Part shown: positions 1 through 5,297 of the stretch, in pieces
Position numbering within the stretch: the stretch's first letter is position 1
Layout of the letters: every line of letters begins with the position of its first letter
Assembly (NCBI GenBank): GCA_028289305.1
Contig: JANQQO010000238.1
Span: 1 to 5,517 of the forward strand
DNA: 5,517 nucleotides
Source of the DNA: Rickettsiales bacterium
GTDB taxonomy: Bacteria > Pseudomonadota > Alphaproteobacteria > Rickettsiales > JANQQO01
Direction: 5' to 3'
The notes under the pieces: model-generated
What the model was told of the DNA's origin: nothing
The model's input: only the letters and a program-made list of their open reading frames with translations
The model's database searches: none
Position numbers and translations under genes: made by a program

Positions 1-10
1 TTAGGAAAAG

Positions 11-140
11 CGTCATCCTCACCGAGCCATGCATGAAAAGCATGGCGAAGGTGGGGATCCAGTATTACCTTGCTGTATGTCTGGATCCCCATGTCACGCT
101 TTTTACTTAAGGTAGCAAAAATCCTGCCATGAGGATGACG
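11..140 (+). repeat. Multi-hairpin dispersed repeat, copy A
   Basis: This non-coding element is bounded by 11-bp inverted ends (CGTCATCCTCA at 11-21, TGAGGATGACG at 130-140). Inside lie three smaller inverted repeats, so one strand can fold as a cloverleaf. The first is GCCATGC/GCATGGC (26-32 with 40-46). The second is GGGGATCCAG/CTGGATCCCC (53-62 with 81-90). The third is a weaker T-run/A-run pair near 101-121. A second copy with the same ends lies at 4086-4200. Both are followed by the same 12-mer AGAGATGTTGAG (here 174-185), so the repeated unit may extend past the inverted ends. There is no transposase or coding potential. It resembles a REP- or MITE-like palindromic element; I do not recognise a named family. 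Confidence 0.8.
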
Positions 141-190
141 GGGTTTTTTTATAGGAAAGGGAGGGGATGTAGAAGAGATGTTGAGACAAT

Positions 191-228
191 AAAAAAACGG
201 AGGGCAGATATTCGCCCTCCGTTTTTTT
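191..228. terminator. Bidirectional rho-independent terminator hairpin
   Basis: A perfect 15-bp stem is formed by 191-205 and 214-228, with an 8-nt loop. The core CGGAGGGC/GCCCTCCG is flanked by seven A on the left and seven T on the right, so it has a U-tract in either direction. On the minus strand it is the second terminator behind the pilin gene. On the plus strand it could end a transcript entering from the left of the window. Confidence 0.8.
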
Positions 229-231
229 AAA

Positions 232-270
232 AATCCCTCGCTGAGGTGTGAAAAACCTCAGCGAGGGATT
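232..270 (-). terminator. Terminator of the VirB2-like pilin gene
   Basis: A perfect 16-bp stem is formed by 232-247 and 255-270 with a 7-nt loop (core CCCTCGCTGAGG). Read on the minus strand it starts 19 bases past the pilin stop codon and is followed by a run of five T. Only 3 bp separate it from the hairpin at 191-228, giving two strong terminators in tandem. Confidence 0.8.
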
Positions 271-289
271 AGTTAGAAGATTAAGAATA

Positions 290-625
290 TTATGTAGCGT
301 TGACAGCGCAATCACCACCTCGAGTAGTTACGCTTTGAACAATCTGTGCTGCGCCAAAGATCAAGATCACACCGCCAGCAACCATAATCGCCAGACCCCA
401 GTTAACCTTGCCAAAAAATGCGCCAATACCGAGGAAAATCACGGCGATTGTGGCAATACCTTTACCGATATTCCCCTGTAACGCATTAACAATACGACAA
501 ATACTGCTACCAATACCACCAAGGTCATCAGTGACTTGCGCTAAGGCCAATTCAGGCAGGGCAGTAGTAAGTGTTGCCAATGCGAACGCCCAAAACAGCC
601 GACGCGAAAAAGTATAGTCTAACAT
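290..625 (-). CDS. virB2: VirB2/TrbC-type pilin precursor
   Basis: This 111-aa protein has the architecture of VirB2/TrbC pilins, the major pilus subunits of type IV secretion and conjugation systems. A Sec signal peptide covers residues 1-29: a basic start with R8 R9, a hydrophobic core, and a likely cleavage after the ALA at 27-29. The mature chain of about 82 residues has two hydrophobic membrane segments, roughly 55-72 and 77-97, joined by a short GKVNWG turn. The mature part also has two cysteines, C43 and C106, which could pair in the periplasm. The start ATG at 625 has a good ribosome site, TAAGGAGA (631-638), 5 bases upstream. No other type IV secretion gene lies nearby, and the gene has its own promoter and terminators, so it is a lone pilin gene here. 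The family call rests on architecture rather than on a catalytic motif. A small unrelated two-helix membrane protein is the main alternative. Confidence 0.72.
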   Translation of the reverse strand: MLDYTFSRRLFWAFALATLTTALPELALAQVTDDLGGIGSSICRIVNALQGNIGKGIATIAVIFLGIGAFFGKVNWGLAIMVAGGVILIFGAAQIVQSVTTRGGDCAVNAT

Positions 626-688
626 GGTTTTCTCCTTATTTGTTCACCATCATATTCTACGTTGGGGCGGAAAACCCGCCTATTTACT

Positions 689-743
689 ACCCTAGCATAG
701 AAATATGACAGTTTTATGACAGTTATGTGACAAAATGTGACAA
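689..743 (-). promoter_or_regulatory. Promoter with tandem Pho boxes for the pilin gene
   Basis: On the minus strand four TGTCA half-sites lie 10-11 bp apart. The distal pair is TTGTCAC-ATT-TTGTCAC (743-727). A 4-bp gap leads to the proximal pair CTGTCAT-AAAA-CTGTCAT (722-705). The proximal pair is an essentially perfect PhoB box: two 7-bp direct repeats with a 4-bp A/T spacer. Ten bases further on lies TAGGGT (694-689), the distance at which PhoB-activated promoters carry their -10 element; no good -35 is seen, as expected for them. TATGCT, just upstream, is an alternative -10. Transcription would begin near 682, right beside a small hairpin (GGCGG/CCGCC, 666-680) at the mRNA 5' end. The box is seen directly; PhoB control is inferred. 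Confidence 0.75.
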
Positions 744-750
744 TTTTTAT

Positions 751-816
751 ATGACGCTCAAGCGCCGCTTAAGGCTGCGCTCCCACTTGGTCGCTAGTCG
801 TCGCTAGCGCTCCTCC
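751..816 (-). repeat. Inverted repeat flanking mltG, left copy
   Basis: This stretch of about 66 bp is the reverse complement of 1888-1954 with few mismatches. The central 33 bases (762-794 against 1911-1943) match exactly. It overlaps the 3' end of mltG and encodes its last 15 residues and stop codon. Within it, AGCGC (761-765) and GCGCT (777-781) frame a small imperfect hairpin around CTTAAG. No mobile-element gene is attached, so a dispersed palindromic repeat is the likeliest explanation. Confidence 0.8.
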
Positions 817-1824
817 GGGTTGACTCTCGGACGTGGTTTTTGCCATTTTTTCCCGTATCCGCCGCCAGGCGCGGACGTTTTTATTGTGTTCTGCCAGAGT
901 CTTAGCAAAGGCGTGGCCGCCTGTACCATCCGCAACGAAATAGAGCTCAAGCGTCTCTATGGGGTTCAGCACGGCCTGCAGGGCGGCTTTGCCAGGATGG
1001 GCGATGGGCGTGGGCGGTAGGCCCGCATTGGTATAGGTGTTATGCGGCAATTCTTTGCGCAGATCATGCCGGGTGAGTGGGCGATCAAGCGGGCCGGTAC
1101 CGCCCGTCAGCGCGTAAATGACGGTGGGGTCGGATTGCAGGCGCATACCGCGGCGCAGGCGATTGATAAACACTGCAGCGATACGTGGGCGTTCTTCAGG
1201 CAGGGCGGTTTCTTTCTCCACGATAGAAGCAAGGATCACCGCCTCACGCGGGGTGGTAAAAGGGAGTTCTGCACTGCGCGCCGGCCACAGCGCGGTGAGC
1301 AGGCGATGCTGATCTAAAAACATGCGCTTAACCAGCGCCTCGCGGCTATCACCATAGGTGAAAAGATAGGTTTCAGGTAGGAGTTCCCCCTCATCAATAT
1401 CAACCGGTACCGCGCCAGTAAGCCCTTCGGTATTGTCAATCAATGTCATGATTTGCGTGGTAGTGAGCCCTTCAGGGATGGTGAGGCTGCGGTAATGCAC
1501 CTCGCCTTTTTGCAGCATTTGCAATATCTTACGCGGAGTGACCCCGGGTATGAAACGGTATTCCCCAGCATGTAGCGGGATGTTATGGGCGAGCGCATAA
1601 TAGGTGAGGGAAAATAGGCGTGGCGAATGGATCACGCCGTGTTCATCAAGCCGCAGGGCGATATGGCCGACGCTGCTGCCTTTGGGAATGACAACGAGTG
1701 TTTCTTGCTTTAGCGGTCCGCGCGCATCGGTATAGAGCAGGATAAACCCAACGATCGCAAAGAGAAACGCGACGCATGCAGCAAGGCCAAGACGACGTAT
1801 CAGGTGAGGAGGCATGGGCGGCAT
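769..1824 (-). CDS. mltG: Endolytic murein transglycosylase MltG (YceG family)
   Basis: MltG is an inner-membrane lytic transglycosylase that cuts nascent peptidoglycan and is thought to set glycan strand ends. Residue numbers here count from the possible TTG start at 1851. A single membrane anchor lies at about 21-40, followed by a periplasmic LysM-like part (about 50-120). The YceG catalytic domain shows EGELLPETYLF (154-164), ASIVEKET (208-215, catalytic Glu E212), VFINRLRRGMRLQSDPTVIY (227-246), NTYTNAGLPP (271-280) and YFVADGTGGHAF (304-315). I chose the ATG at 1824 (351 aa) because the TTG at 1851 (360 aa) has no ribosome site; an ATG at 1815 is also possible, and the site at 1824 is itself weak. 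The last 24 residues lie beyond the family domain, and the final 15 are encoded by the flanking repeat. The fabF gene often found just upstream of mltG is absent; a divergent gene lies there instead. Confidence 0.95.
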   Translation of the reverse strand: MPPMPPHLIRRLGLAACVAFLFAIVGFILLYTDARGPLKQETLVVIPKGSSVGHIALRLDEHGVIHSPRLFSLTYYALAHNIPLHAGEYRFIPGVTPRKILQMLQKGEVHYRSLTIPEGLTTTQIMTLIDNTEGLTGAVPVDIDEGELLPETYLFTYGDSREALVKRMFLDQHRLLTALWPARSAELPFTTPREAVILASIVEKETALPEERPRIAAVFINRLRRGMRLQSDPTVIYALTGGTGPLDRPLTRHDLRKELPHNTYTNAGLPPTPIAHPGKAALQAVLNPIETLELYFVADGTGGHAFAKTLAEHNKNVRAWRRIREKMAKTTSESQPGGALATTSDQVGAQP

Positions 1825-1887
1825 TGTCTCACTGGAGCGCAGGGAGGTCAAGAGGGGAGGGATTGGGACTTCTTGTGAGGATGGGGT

Positions 1888-1954
1888 GGAGGAGCCGCAG
1901 GCGACGAGGTGCGACCAAGTGGGAGCGCAGCCTTAAGCGGCGCATGAGCGTTAT
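1888..1954 (+). repeat. Inverted repeat flanking mltG, right copy
   Basis: This is the partner of 751-816 in opposite orientation, with a 33-bp exact core at 1911-1943. It lies between the mltG start and the proposed minus-strand promoter, so it would sit in the mltG mRNA leader. Differences from the left copy cluster in the part nearer mltG (1888-1910). The rest of the 1852-1984 stretch shows no gene. Confidence 0.8.
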
Positions 1955-1984
1955 TTAAAAAGGCGAATAAGCCAGGGGATCCAT

Positions 1985-2014
1985 CTTGTACACCCCCTAT
2001 CTAACTTTTTTCAA
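1985..2014 (-). promoter_or_regulatory. Possible mltG promoter
   Basis: On the minus strand, TTGAAA (2014-2009, five of six matches to the -35 consensus) is followed after 18 bp by TACAAG (1990-1985, four of six to the -10 consensus). It would start transcription near 1978 and give mltG a leader of about 150 nt containing the right inverted repeat. The -35 falls in an A/T-rich stretch where chance matches are common, so this is tentative. Confidence 0.35.
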
Positions 2015-2039
2015 AAAAGTGCAAAAAAAGGCGTGGATG

Positions 2040-2076
2040 TTAACCTTTTGTTAACCAATTTATGGCATTCTATTAG
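2040..2076 (+). promoter_or_regulatory. Promoter with CtrA-type box for the 2120 gene
   Basis: A full TTAA-N7-TTAA site (TTAACCTTTTGTTAACC, 2040-2056) matches the binding sequence of CtrA, the alphaproteobacterial cell-cycle response regulator. It overlaps a -35 element TTGTTA (2048-2053), which stands 17 bp from a -10 element TATTAG (2071-2076). Overlap with the -35 is the usual arrangement where CtrA activates. The start would be near 2083, giving a leader of about 37 nt. The motif is seen; CtrA control is inferred. Confidence 0.65.
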
Positions 2077-2119
2077 TTAAGCGGGGGTTGATATCGCTGC
2101 TAAGTAATGGAGAGATAAC

Positions 2120-2710
2120 ATGGTCGAGTTCAGGAGTGATAATGGAAAATACGGAGTGCAACGCATTGCACGCACGCCAACCGGGTATAAAGGGTTGATT
2201 TATAGCCCAAAAACCAAGGATGGCGAGGAAGAGGCGTCGATTTTGATGTTTACCCGTGGCGTGGATGATGAAGGTGCGCCGTATATTGAGATTGATGTAT
2301 CGAATGTGGATGAGGCGGATAAAGCGCTTGTACGCGAAATTATTATGGATGCACTGCAACAAAAAGGGTTTGCGGTGAATGAGGTGCCCTCGCCGCATGG
2401 TAGCGACCATTTGACGCTGGTAGAGCACCATAATTCCTTAAATGAGACATTTTCGGCGCTATTAGAGGCGAATTTGCCCGATGGAACGCCGATTATTCCC
2501 GATATTTATAAAGATTTTGTGCTGGAACAGCAGCAAGTGCGCAATAGCTTGGAGCAATCGCTGTTGCATGCTTTTGGCGAAGATTGCTTTTCCAACAAAA
2601 AAGGCGGCCCTAAGCCGCGCAATGAGAATAACCGTATCCAGCGCCTAGCGCATCATTTCCGCGAAGGATTGCAAGATGAGCATGGCGTACAGGGGGAGAT
2701 GGAAGGCTAA
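2120..2710 (+). CDS. Hypothetical protein, 196 aa
   Basis: I do not recognise this protein. It starts at an ATG with a GGAGAG ribosome site (2108-2113) and has its own promoter with a CtrA-type box. It has no signal peptide and no membrane segment and is acidic overall, so it is probably cytoplasmic. Residues about 10-62 look like an alternating beta-strand part (GYKGLIYSP, ASILMFTRG, PYIEIDVSN). Helical stretches follow (about 64-82 and 104-117, and again 128-152). The tail from about residue 158 is polar and rich in Lys, Arg and Asn (NKKGGPKPRNENN), then amphipathic. Base composition resembles its neighbours. Its stop codon overlaps that of the converging DUF1476 gene. The CtrA-type site hints at a cell-cycle or envelope role, but nothing in the protein itself supports that. 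Confidence 0.8.
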   Translation: MVEFRSDNGKYGVQRIARTPTGYKGLIYSPKTKDGEEEASILMFTRGVDDEGAPYIEIDVSNVDEADKALVREIIMDALQQKGFAVNEVPSPHGSDHLTLVEHHNSLNETFSALLEANLPDGTPIIPDIYKDFVLEQQQVRNSLEQSLLHAFGEDCFSNKKGGPKPRNENNRIQRLAHHFREGLQDEHGVQGEMEG

Positions 2711-3036
2711 TCGACTTCCTTTGCGAGCTGAATCTTCGCGACATCTTCCATTTCTTCACGTTTTTCCCGCACGCGTTCTTCGGTGACATCGTCTAAGCCC
2801 GCGGCATGCAGATCAGACATCACTTTTTGTATCACCGCACCTGGTTCGGTGTTCTCAATACCATATTTCACGATGCCCAGCGCGTATTCAAGCGATGCTT
2901 CTTCAGAAAGATGTTTTTTATGCGCTGCCCAGAGGCCCAAGAGTTTGCGCGCGCGTGCCGAAACGCGAAAGCGCAGCTCCTCATTCTGGATATATTGCTG
3001 TTCAAAAGCTTTTTGGCGATCGTTAAAAGTGGTCAT
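2707..3036 (-). CDS. DUF1476 protein, ATPase zeta-subunit inhibitor family
   Basis: This 109-aa protein matches the DUF1476 family. Its characterised member is the zeta subunit of the Paracoccus F1FO-ATPase, an inhibitor that blocks ATP hydrolysis by the F1 rotor through its N-terminal segment. The family start MTTFNDRQKAFEQQY is clear, followed by NEELRFRVSARARKLLGLWA (18-37) and a helical, charged C-terminal half ending in EKREEMEDVAKIQLAKEVD. Length is normal for the family (about 104-110). I chose the ATG at 3036 because it begins the conserved motif and has a GGGGAG ribosome site; an in-frame ATG at 3132 would add 32 unrelated residues. Divergent placement next to purC is common in alphaproteobacteria. 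No good promoter was found for it in 3037-3159. Whether it inhibits the ATPase in this organism is inferred from the family. Confidence 0.9.
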   Translation of the reverse strand: MTTFNDRQKAFEQQYIQNEELRFRVSARARKLLGLWAAHKKHLSEEASLEYALGIVKYGIENTEPGAVIQKVMSDLHAAGLDDVTEERVREKREEMEDVAKIQLAKEVD

Positions 3037-3061
3037 CCGTACTCCCCGTGAAGTGTTTTTC

Positions 3062-3089
3062 TTGCAAAACGCCTGCACCAGGGTATAAC
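3062..3089 (+). promoter_or_regulatory. Likely purC operon promoter
   Basis: TTGCAA (3062-3067, four of six to the -35 consensus) and TATAAC (3084-3089, five of six to the -10 consensus) are separated by 16 bp. Transcription would start near 3096 and leave a leader of about 64 nt before purC. I see no riboswitch-like structure in that leader. Confidence 0.5.
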
Positions 3090-3159
3090 TGGCTGTAGCG
3101 TGGTTAAGGCGGGCTATGCATACCATTTTCACAGCAATCTTAGCAAGCGGAAAAATCCC

Positions 3160-4053
3160 ATGAGCAGACGAAAATTATACGAGGGCAAAGCCAAGGTTCT
3201 TTTTGAAGGACCAGACCCTGGGACGATTATCCAGTATTTCAAGGATGATGCGACGGCGTTTAATAATCAGAAGAAAGCCGTGATCTCCGGCAAGGGCGTG
3301 CTGAATAACCGTATTTCGGAATATATCATGACCAAGCTTGAAGAGATTGGGATTGAGACGCATTTCATCAAAGCGCTGAATATGCGTGAGCAGCTGGTGA
3401 AGGCGGCTGAGATCATTCCGGTGGAGATTGTGGTGCGCAATATCACCGCAGGCCAGCTGGCGAAGCGGTTTTCAGTGGATGAAGGCTTGGCCTTTCCCTA
3501 TCCGCTGATTGAGTTTTACCTAAAAAGTGATGATTTAGGCGATCCGCTAGTGAGTGAGGAGCATATTGTGCTGTTCCAGTGGGCGGATGAATATGAATTA
3601 GAGGAAATTAAGGCGATTGCGCTGCGTATCAACGATTTCCTCACCGGGCTATTTTTAGGCGCGAATATGAAACTGGTTGATTTCAAGCTCGAATTCGGCC
3701 GGATTTATGACGAAGAAGGCAATGCGTATATTATTGTCGCAGATGAGATTAGCCCGGATTCTTGCCGGTTATGGGATATTGAGACGGGTGAGAAGCTGGA
3801 TAAAGACCGGTTCCGCCATGATCTGGGCAAGGTCGCAGAGGCGTATCAAGAGGTGGCGCGGCGCTTAGGCATTTTCGTTGATGGCTCGATGGAGGTGGTG
3901 CGTGCTGAAAAGCTGACACCGGAGAAGACGAAAAAGGGTGCCGCGAAGAAGAAGTCGGCCAAGAAAGCGGGATCTGGCAAGGCTGCGGCCAAAACGCCTG
4001 CGAATAAAAATACCAAAAAACCCAAAACGGATCCCAAGAAACCTAAGAAATGA
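3160..4053 (+). CDS. purC: SAICAR synthetase PurC with Lys-rich tail
   Basis: PurC joins aspartate to CAIR with ATP to make SAICAR, in cytoplasmic purine synthesis. Family motifs are clear: [13 protein letters not shown] (5-17), [13 protein letters not shown] (91-103), [10 protein letters not shown] (172-181) and [13 protein letters not shown] (194-206), followed by [11 protein letters not shown] (213-223). The enzyme part ends near residue 250, the usual full length in alphaproteobacteria. The protein then runs on to residue 297 with a tail rich in Lys, Ala and Pro: 18 of residues 256-297 are lysine, with KKSAKKA- and KKPK-like repeats recalling histone H1-type tails. I chose the ATG at 3160 because the family N-terminus begins there; the ribosome site is weak (AAGCGG). 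An in-frame ATG at 3100 would add 20 unrelated residues. It leads the pur operon, and repeat copy B separates it from purS. Confidence 0.96.
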   Translation: MSRRKLYEGKAKVLFEGPDPGTIIQYFKDDATAFNNQKKAVISGKGVLNNRISEYIMTKLEEIGIETHFIKALNMREQLVKAAEIIPVEIVVRNITAGQLAKRFSVDEGLAFPYPLIEFYLKSDDLGDPLVSEEHIVLFQWADEYELEEIKAIALRINDFLTGLFLGANMKLVDFKLEFGRIYDEEGNAYIIVADEISPDSCRLWDIETGEKLDKDRFRHDLGKVAEAYQEVARRLGIFVDGSMEVVRAEKLTPEKTKKGAAKKKSAKKAGSGKAAAKTPANKNTKKPKTDPKKPKK

Positions 4054-4085
4054 TGGATCGTTAATCGATTGTAGGGAAAATATTA

Positions 4086-4200
4086 CGTCATCCTCACCGA
4101 GCGTAAGCGAAGGTGGGGATCCAGACATACAGTAAAACCGCCTGGATCCCCATGTCACGATTTTTGCTGAATAAGCAAAAATCCCGCCATGAGGATGACG
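4086..4200 (+). repeat. Multi-hairpin dispersed repeat, copy B
   Basis: This is the second copy of the element at 11-140, with the same 11-bp inverted ends (4086-4096, 4190-4200). Hairpins inside are GC-GTAA-GC (4101-4108), where GTAA is a GNRA-type tetraloop; GGGGATCCAG/CTGGATCCCC (4115-4124 with 4142-4151); and ATTTTTGCT/AGCAAAAAT (4160-4168 with 4174-4182). The middle hairpin is inverted relative to copy A. It lies in the purC-purS gap and ends 30 bases before the purS ribosome site. The shared 12-mer AGAGATGTTGAG follows at 4208-4219. Confidence 0.85.
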
Positions 4201-4241
4201 GTAGTAGAGAGATGTTGAGCATAAAAATATAAGGAGCGATG

Positions 4242-4484
4242 ATGAAAGCGACGGTGACAATCACGTTAAAGCCGGGTGTGCTAGACCCGCAGGGCAAGGC
4301 GATTCATACCGCCTTGGGGCATATGGGATTTATGGGCGTGCTTGATGTGCGCCAGGGCAAGATCATCGAACTCGAGCTTGATGAGCAGGATGAGCGCACC
4401 GCCCGCACGCTGGTGGAGCGTATGTGTGAGCAGCTGCTGGCGAATACGGTGATCGAAGACTACGCCATCACCATTGAGGAATAG
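4242..4484 (+). CDS. purS: FGAM synthetase subunit PurS
   Basis: PurS is the small subunit of the three-part formylglycinamidine ribonucleotide synthetase (PurS, PurQ, PurL). A PurS dimer bridges the glutaminase PurQ and the ATP-using PurL, and helps pass ammonia between them. Family motifs are LKPGVLDPQGKAI (9-21) and GVLDVRQGKIIELEL (32-46); the 80-aa length is typical. Two ATGs lie in tandem at 4239 and 4242. I chose 4242 because the AAGGAG site (4231-4236) is 5 bases from it but only 2 from the first. Repeat copy B lies directly upstream and an unrecognised gene 36 bases downstream. Confidence 0.95.
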   Translation: MKATVTITLKPGVLDPQGKAIHTALGHMGFMGVLDVRQGKIIELELDEQDERTARTLVERMCEQLLANTVIEDYAITIEE

Positions 4485-4520
4485 AGGCGGGTTTTACGCG
4501 CTTTTAAGGAAGGTGATGTA

Positions 4521-5297
4521 ATGGCGGGTAAGTTGGCGGGCTATAATATTTCGGGAGATTTGGAGGATGCCATTTCATTTTTAAGAACGGCGTTCTACAA
4601 CCCGGTGAACAAGGCAGCGATGGTCGATATAGCTAATTTGGGAGAGCTACAAGATGAAGAGACACGGGTGCGCACCATCAAAAAGGGGCTTGCGTTGCTT
4701 TCAGCGCCTTTTACGGATGCATCAATCAGGTTGGGCCATGGCATTAACTCACAGAAAGCAGAACACCATCGCGCCGTTGTGTTTGAAGAATTGGTAAGTT
4801 TTAGAGATTTAATTGTGCAAGATCAGGATAGGCCGGATAAAAGATTGCCATATGACGATCCGCTTTTAACGGCGTCGAGAACATTTGCTGCAGCGAGACC
4901 TAGCGATGCGGTGAAGAGCGCACTTGAGAAGTTATCGAATCTTGTTTCAGAAGGGAAAGGGGATTATGGCCTGACAGATTCGCTGCGAGCATTAGAGTAT
5001 GCTACGGCACTCTATGATGCCCTTAAACTGCAAAAACTCACTATGCGTAGCGGGACAATAAGATCCATGCAGGATTTGGTGGTGGGAGCGCTTGATTTGT
5101 TGCAACCATTGCCCACAAATAAAAAATATTTTTATTCAGGATATCACGGCAGGTGTGAAGTAGAAGAAAGCGAGTTTAAAACAATGCGAGAAGTGGTAGA
5201 TGTGTTGACGGCGGCAATCCGAGATGATTTTGCCAATGAATTACCGTTTACGGATTTGAGTATAGGAAAGGCAAAGGGAGGTAGAGGAGGTCCATGA
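4521..5297 (+). CDS. Hypothetical protein within the pur operon, 258 aa
   Basis: I do not recognise this protein. It starts at an ATG 36 bases after purS with an AAGGAAGG ribosome site, and its stop overlaps the purQ start as ATGA, so it is translated as part of the operon. It has no signal peptide or membrane segment and looks almost wholly helical, with a soluble, mixed-charge composition. Its last residues, GGRGGP, are encoded by the purine-rich ribosome-binding stretch of purQ. Arginine codons differ from purC: 10 of 17 are AGA or AGG here against 1 of 14 in purC, and the gene looks more A/T-rich than its neighbours. This fits acquisition or fast evolution. In many alphaproteobacteria purS and purQ are adjacent, so the insertion is unusual. 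No purine-related motif is visible; position alone suggests co-expression with FGAM synthetase. Confidence 0.82.
   Translation: MAGKLAGYNISGDLEDAISFLRTAFYNPVNKAAMVDIANLGELQDEETRVRTIKKGLALLSAPFTDASIRLGHGINSQKAEHHRAVVFEELVSFRDLIVQDQDRPDKRLPYDDPLLTASRTFAAARPSDAVKSALEKLSNLVSEGKGDYGLTDSLRALEYATALYDALKLQKLTMRSGTIRSMQDLVVGALDLLQPLPTNKKYFYSGYHGRCEVEESEFKTMREVVDVLTAAIRDDFANELPFTDLSIGKAKGGRGGP
5277..5290 (+). promoter_or_regulatory. Double Shine-Dalgarno ahead of purQ
   Basis: Two strong anti-SD matches lie inside the end of the upstream gene: GGAGGT (5277-5282), 11 bases before the purQ ATG, and AGGAGG (5285-5290), 3 bases before it. One is farther and one nearer than the usual spacing. With the ATGA overlap, this suggests translational coupling of purQ to the upstream gene. 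Confidence 0.6.

Noticed and set aside
791..807. Direct repeat TCGCTAG twice as a regulatory iteron.
   Set aside because: It lies inside the mltG coding end within the dispersed repeat, and the right copy does not keep it.
820..1317. Open plus-strand frames across mltG.
   Set aside because: They are antisense shadows of a well-supported gene, with no ribosome site or family match.
1825..1851. TTG start for mltG at 1851.
   Set aside because: No ribosome site precedes it and an ATG lies 27 bases downstream, before the membrane segment. It is kept as an alternative only.
2004..2020. ACTTTTTTCAAAAAAGT hairpin as a terminator.
   Set aside because: The stem is nearly all A/T with almost no loop, and it overlaps a promoter region rather than a gene end.
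3037..3132. Longer start for the DUF1476 gene at 3132.
   Set aside because: The added 32 residues are not family-like, and the conserved start at 3036 has a clear ribosome site.
3100..3159. Longer start for purC at 3100.
   Set aside because: The extra 20 residues precede the conserved PurC N-terminus and overlap the leader just after the likely transcription start.
3846..4297. Minus-strand frames across the purC tail and repeat copy B.
   Set aside because: They come from the Lys-codon-rich tail and the palindromic repeat read backwards; no coding signal.
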